Shown: one piece after another, positions 1-7,023 of the stretch | Position numbering within the stretch: position 1 is the stretch's first letter | Layout of the letters: each line of letters opens with the position of its first letter | From: Acidiferrobacteraceae bacterium | GTDB taxonomy: Bacteria > Pseudomonadota > Gammaproteobacteria > Arenicellales > UBA868 | Length of the DNA: 41,131 bases | NCBI GenBank assembly: GCA_002721105.1 | Contig: PBJL01000033.1 | Location: 1 to 41,131 of the forward strand | Reading direction: 5' to 3' | Translations under genes and position numbers: made by a program | The notes under the pieces: model-generated | Databases searched by the model: none | Told to the model about the DNA's origin: nothing | Seen by the model: the letters and a program-made list of their open reading frames with translations, nothing else

Positions 1-108
1 GCTACGAAGAAGAAAGTAGCTAAGAAGAAAGTAGCTAAGAAGAAAGTAGCTAAGAAGAAAGTAGCTAAGAAGAAAGTAGCTAAGAAGAAAGCTGCTCGCA
101 GAAGGTAG
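1..108 (+). CDS. Histone H1-like Lys/Ala-rich DNA-binding protein (C-terminal tail, 5' end cut off)
   Basis: The window opens inside a reading frame that ends at a TAG at 106-108. The 35 visible residues are almost only Ala, Val, Thr and Lys, arranged as repeats of the five-residue unit VAKKK, and end in AARRR. This composition is that of the basic tails of bacterial histone H1-like proteins (Hc1/AlgP type), which bind DNA non-specifically and compact the nucleoid. No folded domain is visible because the N-terminal part lies outside the window. A hairpin terminator follows at 148-177. A Lys-rich tail of a ribosomal or other nucleic-acid-binding protein is the main alternative. Confidence 0.72.
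   Translation, partial: ATKKKVAKKKVAKKKVAKKKVAKKKVAKKKAARRR
16..90 (+). repeat. Five exact tandem copies of a 15-base unit
   Basis: The unit gtagctaagaagaaa is repeated exactly five times, preceded by one imperfect copy at 1-15. Its length keeps the reading frame, so each unit encodes VAKKK. Perfect identity at the DNA level, third codon positions included, suggests recent expansion by slippage or recombination. Confidence 0.95.
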
Positions 109-147
109 TTGCTTGTAATCTTCTAGAAACGCAGTTGGCAGTAATTA

Positions 148-177
148 AAAAAGGCGACGGTCAAACGTCGCCTTTTT
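148..177. terminator. Bidirectional intrinsic terminator between the histone-like gene and aroE
   Basis: The stem GGCGACG at 153-159 pairs with CGTCGCC at 166-172 around a six-base loop. It is flanked by five A before and five T after, so it has a U-tract on either strand. It lies between the convergent histone-like gene and aroE and can terminate both. Confidence 0.9.
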
Positions 178-208
178 CCTTATACCGACGATACAAGACT
201 TGTATTAT

Positions 209-1048
209 TTATCGCAAAGATCGTATAACGGGCAATGTATCCGGTCGCTCATGATGCCATAATTCAAAAGAAGCGGCAGCCTGCTCTACTAACATACCTA
301 GCCCATCTACAGCTTGGCCGACTCCATTAGCGCGCGCCCAACTCATAAAAGGAGATTCTTTGTCTCCATACATCATGTCATAAGCTAAAGAGTCTTTCGA
401 AAAAATTGTATTTGGAAGATGCAGATTTTCCCCAGTCAAACTAGATGAGGTGCCATTAATAATGATGTCGAATTTTTTTCCATGAAGTTGATCAAAACTG
501 GAGGCACTGACTGAACTAGCCCACGAAAAAGAATTGGTGAGTGAAACGGCTCTATTGAAAGTGCGATTCGCTATTACCAATGATGCTGGTTCAGCAGAGA
601 GTAAGGGGCCTAATATTCCTCGTACCGCCCCCCCTGCGCCAATAATCAATAATCTAGAATCACTAATTTCTCTATTAAGATTGCTTTCAAGGTCTTTTAA
701 GAGGCCAATTCCATCTGTGTTGTCGCCAAAGACAATATCATCTGGGTCAAATCGTACCGTATTAACAGCGCAAGCAATCTCGGCACTGGGGCTCAACCGA
801 TCGGACAACGCATAAACCTTCTCCTTGAAAGGAATAGTGATATTTAGCCCGAGCAACCCCCCCGCCTGCATGTTTCTAATAGCTTGATCCAAACCTCCGG
901 AATCTACATGAATCGCTGTATAGTCTAGCTCTATCCCCACTTGCTTACCAAACAGCCTATGTATTTCTGGCGATTTACTGTGTGAAACTGGATTGCCGAT
1001 AACTGCAAACCTTGGTTTACGGTGAGAAAATTCAAAAATATCTGTCAT
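209..1048 (-). CDS. aroE: Shikimate dehydrogenase
   Basis: Reduces 3-dehydroshikimate to shikimate with NADPH in the chorismate pathway (cytoplasm). The protein has about 279 residues, a normal length. The substrate-binding motif GNPVSHSKSP lies near residues 18-27, the catalytic Lys sits in NITIPFKEK near residue 75, and the catalytic Asp in DNTDGIG near 109-115. The NADP-binding loop GAGGAVRG is near 137-144 and is followed by the ANRT strand end typical of NADP specificity. I start at the ATG at 1048; a TTG just upstream (1051) is also in frame. The gene converges on the terminator at 148-177. The two dehydrogenases further upstream on the same strand are separated from it by about 160 bases and need not be co-transcribed. 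Confidence 0.96.
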   Translation of the reverse strand: MTDIFEFSHRKPRFAVIGNPVSHSKSPEIHRLFGKQVGIELDYTAIHVDSGGLDQAIRNMQAGGLLGLNITIPFKEKVYALSDRLSPSAEIACAVNTVRFDPDDIVFGDNTDGIGLLKDLESNLNREISDSRLLIIGAGGAVRGILGPLLSAEPASLVIANRTFNRAVSLTNSFSWASSVSASSFDQLHGKKFDIIINGTSSSLTGENLHLPNTIFSKDSLAYDMMYGDKESPFMSWARANGVGQAVDGLGMLVEQAAASFELWHHERPDTLPVIRSLR

Positions 1049-1207
1049 CAATAAAATATCTTAAGGTAATGTTCCATTCCAAATTAAAGAGAATGAAACT
1101 CTCGATCATCTGAAATGGATATACGAGATACAAAATTTAGGTGTTGTTAGATCATTCAATCAAATTGATCCCAATTATTTCTTCAACCATATATCAAAAG
1201 ACCCAAA

Positions 1208-1954
1208 CTAACGTGCTGTGTAACCTGCGTCCACAGGCACAATAGCTCCAGTAATATAACTCGCAGCATCTGACACAAGAAATGCTACGACGTTCGCGAT
1301 TTCTTCCGGTTCTGCCAATCTTCTCATAGGTATAGTGCTGTGAGCTAAATGTGCTAGCTCAGCTACTGTTGGTGGATTCGGGCGACCTGAAGAAAGCATC
1401 GGTGTATTGACCTCTCCTGGGGCAACTGCGTTGATTCTGATCCCGTCATCTGCATGATCAAGAGCCATTGCTTTTGTGATCTGATGCACTGCTCCTTTGC
1501 TCGCACAGTATGCCAAAACTCCTGACGAAGCAATATCACCCCAAATAGATCCAAAATTTACGATGCACCCAGAACTTTTTTGCTTCATATGCTTTATAGC
1601 AGCTCGGGACATAAAAAAAACTCCATCTACATTGATTGAGAAAATTCGGCGCCACCCATCATCTGTCGTGTGTTGCGCATCAGCTCTTAAAATTACTCCA
1701 GCACAATTTACCAATATGTCAATGCTTCCCCTATTTTCTACAATTTTATCAATCGCTACGTTGCAAAAGCTTGAATCTGAAACATCACCGATCGAAGTAT
1801 GGGCGCCTGTCTCTTTTGCAATGATGGTGGCAGCTTTTTCATCTATATCAATCAGAGTAACATTACTTCCCTCTGCAATCAGCGCTCGTACAGTGGCGGC
1901 ACCCATGCCTGATCCACCACCAGTAACAACTGCATTTCTTCCTAATAGTGTCAT
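1208..1954 (-). CDS. Short-chain dehydrogenase/reductase (NAD-type)
   Basis: A classical SDR of 248 residues. The Rossmann motif TGGGSGMG is at residues 11-18, NCAG near 83-86, and the catalytic Ser136, Tyr149 and Lys153 fall in GSIWGD and YCASK. The second beta strand ends in LIDID, with an acidic residue where NAD-preferring SDRs have one, so NAD(H) is the likely cofactor. The C-terminal ending ITGAIVPVDAGYT is typical of the glucose dehydrogenase/FabG-like branch. The ATG overlaps the stop codon of the upstream SDR gene by four bases (ATGA), so the pair is probably translationally coupled. The substrate cannot be read from the sequence. Confidence 0.9.
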   Translation of the reverse strand: MTLLGRNAVVTGGGSGMGAATVRALIAEGSNVTLIDIDEKAATIIAKETGAHTSIGDVSDSSFCNVAIDKIVENRGSIDILVNCAGVILRADAQHTTDDGWRRIFSINVDGVFFMSRAAIKHMKQKSSGCIVNFGSIWGDIASSGVLAYCASKGAVHQITKAMALDHADDGIRINAVAPGEVNTPMLSSGRPNPPTVAELAHLAHSTIPMRRLAEPEEIANVVAFLVSDAASYITGAIVPVDAGYTAR

Positions 1955-2697
1955 CGAGGTTTGATCTCGGTAAAAGTTGATCCACCATACGTCTGTTCTG
2001 TTGGCTGTATTTCAATCCTATTAATATTGACGTGCCAAGGAGCCGCTAAAGCATGGATAACTGAATCAGCAATATCTTGACTGCTAAGTTCTGTAATTCC
2101 AGAATTTTTCAATCTATTTGCTTCATTCGGATCATCAACAGCTTTATCATAAAACTCAGTCTGAACCCGACCTGGGCAAATCTCAGTAACTCTTATACCA
2201 GTACCTTGCAACTCTAGGCGAAGGTTCATTGAAAACATATGAAGCGCGCCCTTTGATGCGCCATATATGGCTGCGGACAAGGGATAAATTCCTGCCATAG
2301 AGCCGATATTAACTATGTGGCCAGAATTTTTTTTTATCATATTTGGCAATACAGATCGTACCGCATGGATGACACTACGAATATTTGTATCAACAGTGCT
2401 ATCGATATCATCAGGTTCTGCTCGCTCTGTTGATCCAAAACCTCTACCAACTCCAGCATTATTTACCAAAACATCGATATTAAGAGACTCCATGAGTTGT
2501 ATAAGTAATTTTGTATTACGCACATCAAGCACATGGGTTACACAATCTTTTAGCTCGGCTAAACGTTCTCGGCGACGAGAAATTGCATGAACTTCTAGCC
2601 CGCAACGACTTAGCTCGTTAGCTATTGCAGCTCCTATGCCACTTGAAGCTCCGGTCACAGCTGCAATCTTGTAATTATTCAATCTCAACAAATTCAC
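1951..2697 (-). CDS. YdfG-like short-chain dehydrogenase (NADP-type)
   Basis: An SDR of about 248 residues. TGASSGIG lies at 15-22; HAISRRRERL at the end of the second strand is basic and points to NADP(H). NNAG is near 79-82, and the catalytic residues are Ser133, Tyr145 and Lys149. The C-terminal stretch HVNINRIEIQP with the following EQTYGG matches the end of E. coli YdfG, which oxidises L-allo-threonine and 3-hydroxy acids and reduces malonic semialdehyde. A 3-hydroxy acid or amino-alcohol substrate is therefore plausible but unproven. The start is uncertain: GTG at 2697, or one of the TTG codons just inside; AGGTG at 2696-2700 could serve the TTG codons as ribosome binding site. It is the first gene of a two-SDR unit. 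Confidence 0.87.
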   Translation of the reverse strand: MNLLRLNNYKIAAVTGASSGIGAAIANELSRCGLEVHAISRRRERLAELKDCVTHVLDVRNTKLLIQLMESLNIDVLVNNAGVGRGFGSTERAEPDDIDSTVDTNIRSVIHAVRSVLPNMIKKNSGHIVNIGSMAGIYPLSAAIYGASKGALHMFSMNLRLELQGTGIRVTEICPGRVQTEFYDKAVDDPNEANRLKNSGITELSSQDIADSVIHALAAPWHVNINRIEIQPTEQTYGGSTFTEIKPR

Positions 2698-3129
2698 CTA
2701 AATAGTAAAAAATTTCTATTGTAAAGATAGCATCCTAGGTCATCTGAAATACTTTTAAGGATTTTTAAATGGCCTATAAAGATATCCAAATTAATCTTAT
2801 GGCATTAGTGTATATGAAATTCAGACGCTATATTTCCTATAACAGACGGCACCGTCTTTGGAAAATATCATCAAATTTAAAAACAAAAATCACTTTTTTG
2901 CCAAAAAGCGTCTATTGTCAAAAGTGTGAACAAGTTTAGGAAATATAGCCCCCAAACAGTATTTCAAGCGTTCAATGACGAAATCTAGGTAAATTAGAAT
3001 CTAGCAGATCTAAGAACACGCAGCTAATTTGGGCCAATCTTTTCCTAAATTACCTGCAAAAAACATCTGGACATTGCTGAAACATCTCCTTCATCCTAGA
3101 ATGTACCCAAAACTATTCCTTTTTTGTCG
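2698..3129. other. Gene-free divergent intergenic region (432 bases)
   Basis: This lies between the reverse-strand SDR pair and forward ribH, so it should hold promoters for both. I see no convincing open frame or RNA gene. Its main content is the inverted-repeat element at 2827-2949. I looked for the conserved blocks of an FMN riboswitch before ribH and did not find them. Confidence 0.7.
2827..2949. repeat. Inverted-repeat element with internal hairpins
   Basis: GCTATATTTCCTA at 2827-2839 is exactly the reverse complement of TAGGAAATATAGC at 2937-2949. Inside, AGACGG at 2844-2849 faces CCGTCT at 2852-2857, forming a tight palindrome. CACTTTT and AAAAGTG arms occur further in, and AGACGCT at 2823-2829 pairs with AGCGTCT at 2907-2913. 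The whole can fold into a branched structure. It could be a MITE-like element, a structured leader or non-coding RNA, or a two-site operator. I saw no clear target-site duplication. Confidence 0.6.
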
Positions 3130-3564
3130 ATGGTTCTCTCTAAACATATTGCAATCGTGGTCACAGCTTTCCATCATCAGCATACTGAAGTGATGCTTGA
3201 AATTGCTGCCCAAACCGCTTCCAATCTAGGCTTAAAAATTGCCGAAACGATAAGGGTGCCCGGCTCAATAGAAACGCCGCTAGCTCTAAGCCGGATGTTG
3301 GCCAAGCAGTCGATTGACGGTGCTGCAGTGCTCGGAATAATTGAAAAAGGACAAACGTCTCATGGCCTGGTAATAGGATGTGCCGTAATAAATGCTATAT
3401 TGGATCTTCAGGTAAATATGAATAAACCAATAGGTGTAGGTATACTTGGGCCGGAGATTAAACATAATCAAATTGAAGAGCGACTACGGCCATATGCAAA
3501 ACATGCGGTTGAAGCTGTAAATGATATGCTTAACCTGAAAGATGATCCGTCGAATTTTATTTAA
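3130..3564 (+). CDS. ribH: 6,7-dimethyl-8-ribityllumazine synthase, archaeal-like type
   Basis: Condenses 5-amino-6-ribitylaminouracil with 3,4-dihydroxy-2-butanone 4-phosphate, the penultimate step of riboflavin synthesis. The 144-residue protein shows the family order: IVVTAF near 9-14 (ring-stacking Phe14), VPGSIETPLA near 43-52, and EKGQTSHG with the likely catalytic His78. The C-terminal half, GILGPEIKHNQIEERL followed by a KHAVEAV helix, resembles the archaeal lumazine synthases I remember, which carry GISGPGMTRLQAQERV, more than the usual proteobacterial form. The residue after Phe14 is His rather than the common Asn. The start is ATG 3130; TTG 3124 is in frame. It stands alone here, without other rib genes, just upstream of ilvE. 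Confidence 0.85.
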   Translation: MVLSKHIAIVVTAFHHQHTEVMLEIAAQTASNLGLKIAETIRVPGSIETPLALSRMLAKQSIDGAAVLGIIEKGQTSHGLVIGCAVINAILDLQVNMNKPIGVGILGPEIKHNQIEERLRPYAKHAVEAVNDMLNLKDDPSNFI

Positions 3565-3610
3565 AACTTAAGAAATTTTTAGAACAAATACCTTATTAAG
3601 AGAATTATTG

Positions 3611-4531
3611 ATGTCTTTTTCTGATCGAGATGGTGTAATTTGGATGGATGGCGAGATGGTTGATTGGCGCGAAGCGAAAGTGCATGTTCTCACCCATACA
3701 CTTCATTATGGTTTGGGTTGCTTCGAAGGCGTCCGAGCGTATGAAACTGACAGTGGTACAGCTATCTTTCGTCTCCAAGACCATACACGACGCTTATTCC
3801 GTTCGGCCCATATCTTGGGAATGAAAATGCTGTATGACGAAGATACCTTGAATGAAGCACAAAAAAGCGTTCTACAAGCGAACAATCTTAACACGGGATA
3901 TCTTCGTCCTATCGTTTTCTACGGTTCCGAGGGAATGGGAATTCGAGCAGATTCATTATCCACTCACGTTGCGATTGCCGCATGGGAATGGGGCGCATAT
4001 TTAGGAAAGGATGGCCTAGAAAAGGGAATTCGAGTAAAAACATCTTCCTTGACTCGGCATCATGTAAATATAAGCATGTGTCGCGCAAAAGCCTGTGGAC
4101 ACTACATAAATTCCATACTAGCCCTTCAAGAAGCTGTCAGTTCAGGAGCTGATGAAGCATTGATGTTAGATAACGAAGGTTACGTTATGGAGGGAACCGG
4201 CGAAAATATTTTCGTCATTCGAAATGGAACACTCTTTACTCCTGATTTAACATCAGCTTTGGAGGGAATCACAAGAGACACCGTGGTTACGTTAATCAAT
4301 GAACTGGGGCTAGAGCTAATTGAGAAAAGAATTACGCGGGATGAAATTTATATCGCAGATGAGGCCTTTTTCACGGGAACAGCGGCGGAAGTAACTCCAA
4401 TTTATGAACTCGATGGTCGCACCATAGGATCTGGTGTTCGTGGGCCAATAACAGAAAAAATACAATCCGGATACTTTGATTGCGTCCATGGTCGTAACTC
4501 TAAACACACAAACTGGTTAACTTTAATTTAG
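3611..4531 (+). CDS. ilvE: Branched-chain amino acid aminotransferase
   Basis: A fold-type IV PLP enzyme that transfers the amino group between glutamate and the keto acids of Leu, Ile and Val. The 306 residues contain HVLTHTLHYGLGCFEGVRAY near 25-44, the PLP-binding Lys160 in MCRAKACGHYINS, EGTGENIFV near 194-202 and FFTGTAAEVTPI near the C-terminus, all characteristic of the proteobacterial enzyme. The start is ATG 3611 (a TTG immediately before it is ignored). The next gene, a CHCC zinc-finger protein, begins two bases after the stop; ilvE, zinc-finger and waaF next to each other is an arrangement I know from beta- and gammaproteobacteria. Confidence 0.96.
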   Translation: MSFSDRDGVIWMDGEMVDWREAKVHVLTHTLHYGLGCFEGVRAYETDSGTAIFRLQDHTRRLFRSAHILGMKMLYDEDTLNEAQKSVLQANNLNTGYLRPIVFYGSEGMGIRADSLSTHVAIAAWEWGAYLGKDGLEKGIRVKTSSLTRHHVNISMCRAKACGHYINSILALQEAVSSGADEALMLDNEGYVMEGTGENIFVIRNGTLFTPDLTSALEGITRDTVVTLINELGLELIEKRITRDEIYIADEAFFTGTAAEVTPIYELDGRTIGSGVRGPITEKIQSGYFDCVHGRNSKHTNWLTLI

Positions 4532-4533
4532 TC

Positions 4534-4794
4534 ATGCGTATCCCATCTATTTCAAAAATAACGCCATCAAATCAAGACTCAGAAAAACAACCACATACGG
4601 AGAGATCTTACACCATTTTCGGAAAAGATTTGCCTCTGTACTGCCCCAGAAGTGACATGAGTCTTTGGAATACGCATCCTCGGGTGTATCTTCCTATTAA
4701 CAAAGACTACGATGCTACCTGCCCTTATTGTGGAACCGTTTATAGGCTTAACGAAACAAAACTTCCGGCAGGTGGGAATATCTCTGAAAACTAA
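4534..4794 (+). CDS. Small CHCC zinc-finger protein
   Basis: An 86-residue protein whose C-terminal half matches the zf-CHCC family (the bacterial relative of the mitochondrial complex I subunit NDUFS6). The ligand set is Cys in LPLYCPRSDMSLW, His in NTHPRVYLPI, and Cys-x2-Cys in ATCPYCGTVYRL, expected to hold one zinc. The first 35 residues are polar and without recognisable motif. It begins two bases after ilvE and ends 30 bases before waaF, so it is likely in the same transcript. Its cellular role is not established; a small structural or chaperone role is only a guess. Confidence 0.88.
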   Translation: MRIPSISKITPSNQDSEKQPHTERSYTIFGKDLPLYCPRSDMSLWNTHPRVYLPINKDYDATCPYCGTVYRLNETKLPAGGNISEN

Positions 4795-4824
4795 ACTAAG
4801 TAATTCAAAATCAATCAATCTCCA

Positions 4825-5862
4825 ATGGAAACCAATCAATACAAAGTTTTGGTGGTTGGGCCGTCCTGGATAGGTGATATGGTTATGGCTCAGTGTTTAT
4901 TTCAATCTCTGCACCAACAAATCAATAATCTTCATCTATCAGTTTTAGCGCCTGAGTGGTCACTACCACTAGTTAGACGCATGCCTGAAGTTAATAGCAC
5001 AATTCCAACCTCTTTTAAGCATGGTCGTTTCTCCATTCGCGACCGTTTCGGAATAGCTCGGAGACTTCGTTCTGAAAACTTTAATCGTGCTATTGTCTTG
5101 CCTCGATCGTTAAAATCAGCCATCGTACCATTTCTAGCTAGTATTCCTACGCGGACAGGCTTTCTTGGTGAAATAAGATATGGCTTAATCAATGATGTGC
5201 GACAAATTGATAAAAGAGAATTGCCACGAACAGTCGATCAATTTATTCATCTAGGCAATCCTATACAAAAACCTTCTTTATTTGGTGACTTTCGGCCAGC
5301 TCTTACAACCAAGCCTAGCGCAAAAAAGAAAATCTTTGACCGCCTAGGGCTTCAGCTTTCAGATAAACCAGCACTAGCAATTTGCCCAGGTGCAGCATTT
5401 GGTCCGGCCAAGCGATGGCCAATCGAAAAATTTGCAGAAGTAGCTCGGTTACAGCTCAAAAAAGGTTGGCAAATATGGCTGATGGGTTCTAATCAAGATT
5501 CAAAGTTAACAAAAGAAATATCTGATCTGAAGCTCAATGACATTTACGATCTCGCTGGACGAACTAGTTTAGAAGAGGCTGTTGATCTTCTAAGTGCAGC
5601 TAGCTATGTTGTAAGCAATGATTCTGGCCTTATGCATGTAGCTGCTGCGGTTGACACTCCGATAATCGCAATTTACGGATCTACAAGCCCTAGAATCAAC
5701 CCACCATTAAGCCCTCAGGCAACGGTGCTTTGGAACAACCTATCGTGTAGCCCTTGCAATCAACGAATATGTCCACTAGATCATACTAACTGTCTGCAAA
5801 AATTAGATGTTGATAGTGTTACCGAAGTGCTATCTACCTACAAACCATCCCCTTTGCATTGA
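4825..5862 (+). CDS. waaF: ADP-heptose:LPS heptosyltransferase II
   Basis: Adds the second L-glycero-D-manno-heptose of the LPS inner core, acting at the cytoplasmic face of the inner membrane. The 345 residues show the GT9 family signature: VGPSWIGDMVMAQ near 10-22, CPGAAFGPAKRWP in the middle (acceptor and ADP-heptose binding), NDSGLMHVAAA and GSTSPRINPP near the C-terminal third. The Cys-rich end (SCSPCNQRICP) is usual for WaaF. Position before galE and the waaG-waaP fusion places it in an LPS core block; no waaC is visible in the window. Confidence 0.95.
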   Translation: METNQYKVLVVGPSWIGDMVMAQCLFQSLHQQINNLHLSVLAPEWSLPLVRRMPEVNSTIPTSFKHGRFSIRDRFGIARRLRSENFNRAIVLPRSLKSAIVPFLASIPTRTGFLGEIRYGLINDVRQIDKRELPRTVDQFIHLGNPIQKPSLFGDFRPALTTKPSAKKKIFDRLGLQLSDKPALAICPGAAFGPAKRWPIEKFAEVARLQLKKGWQIWLMGSNQDSKLTKEISDLKLNDIYDLAGRTSLEEAVDLLSAASYVVSNDSGLMHVAAAVDTPIIAIYGSTSPRINPPLSPQATVLWNNLSCSPCNQRICPLDHTNCLQKLDVDSVTEVLSTYKPSPLH

Positions 5863-5927
5863 GACACTTTCTGTCAAGCTGCCATGCAATCACGCTCTAG
5901 TTTCTGACTAAAAGGATGTAACTTACT

Positions 5928-6932
5928 TTGTCAACTAAACTATCAAAAATTCTTGTTACGGGAGGTGCTGGATATATTGGATCTCACACCGCGCGCCAAC
6001 TGGTAAATGCGGGGTATGATGTGACAGTCGTTGACACACTCTATAGTGGCCACTCCTGGGCTGTGCCCGAAACCGCAGATTTCCATCAGATGGATGCCGG
6101 AAATTTACCAGATATGGCACGCCTATTGAAAAAACGCCACATAGAAGCAGTAATGCATTTTGCTGGTCATATCGTTGTCCCCGAATCCGTGCGCAATCCT
6201 GACAAATATTATAGAAACAATGTCTTGGGTTCTATGAATTTGATTAGAGCTTGTCGGGATTCCGGCATTGAAGCCTTCATTTTTTCTTCTAGCGCTGCAG
6301 TTTATGGTAATCCGGAGATCGTCCCGGTATCAGAAGATGCCGAGACTAAACCGATCAATCCATATGGTCGTACCAAATTGATTACAGAATGGAATCTCCG
6401 TGACCTTGCAGAAAGTATTCGTCAAATATCAGGGCAAAAATTTAACTATGTAGCCTTACGATATTTCAACGTAGCTGGTGCAAGCCTTGACGGAACTCTG
6501 GGTCAAGCTACCCATGACGCGACCCATCTGATTAAAGTAGCGTGCGAAACTGCTTTAGGCAAAAGAAAATCGGTATCTTTGTTTGGAACAGACTACAACA
6601 CCCCAGATGGAACTTGTATAAGAGACTACATACATGTAGAGGACTTAGCTTCAGCGCATCTTGCCGCACTTCGATACCTAGAAGAAAATACTAAATCACA
6701 AGTTCTAAATTGTGGTTATGGAAAAGGATATAGCGTTAGAGAAGTTCTTGATAAGGTTCAATTAGTCAGTGGGGCACACTTCCCAATTATAGAAATCCCT
6801 AGACGTATTGGTGACCCAGAGCAATTGATAGCGAATAATCAACGCATCTTAAATACCCTTCAGTGGGTGCCAAACCACAATAGTTTGGAAGAAATCTGTC
6901 GAACCGCGTGGGAATGGGAAAAACAAGCATAA
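5928..6932 (+). CDS. galE: UDP-glucose 4-epimerase
   Basis: Interconverts UDP-glucose and UDP-galactose through an NAD-bound keto intermediate. An extended SDR of 334 residues: GGAGYIGSH near 12-20, the catalytic SSSAAVYG stretch near 120-127, and YGRTK with Tyr146 and Lys150. RYFNVAGA and HVEDLASAH are GalE-typical. The start is TTG 5928, supported by AAAGGA at 5911-5916 and by the position of the Rossmann motif; no ATG fits. In this block it most likely supplies UDP-galactose for LPS or other surface sugars. It is 90 bases upstream of the waaG-waaP fusion. Confidence 0.95.
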   Translation: MSTKLSKILVTGGAGYIGSHTARQLVNAGYDVTVVDTLYSGHSWAVPETADFHQMDAGNLPDMARLLKKRHIEAVMHFAGHIVVPESVRNPDKYYRNNVLGSMNLIRACRDSGIEAFIFSSSAAVYGNPEIVPVSEDAETKPINPYGRTKLITEWNLRDLAESIRQISGQKFNYVALRYFNVAGASLDGTLGQATHDATHLIKVACETALGKRKSVSLFGTDYNTPDGTCIRDYIHVEDLASAHLAALRYLEENTKSQVLNCGYGKGYSVREVLDKVQLVSGAHFPIIEIPRRIGDPEQLIANNQRILNTLQWVPNHNSLEEICRTAWEWEKQA

Positions 6933-7023
6933 CCAATATACCGAAAAATAAACTTTTACTGAAAAACTAGGGTAGACTTAGGGTCTCGTTTTCGCCATCA
7001 GTATCCGGCACAATTGGCCTATA

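Noticed and set aside
2698..3129. FMN riboswitch before ribH
   Set aside because: None of the conserved blocks of that riboswitch could be found; the structure there is only an inverted repeat.
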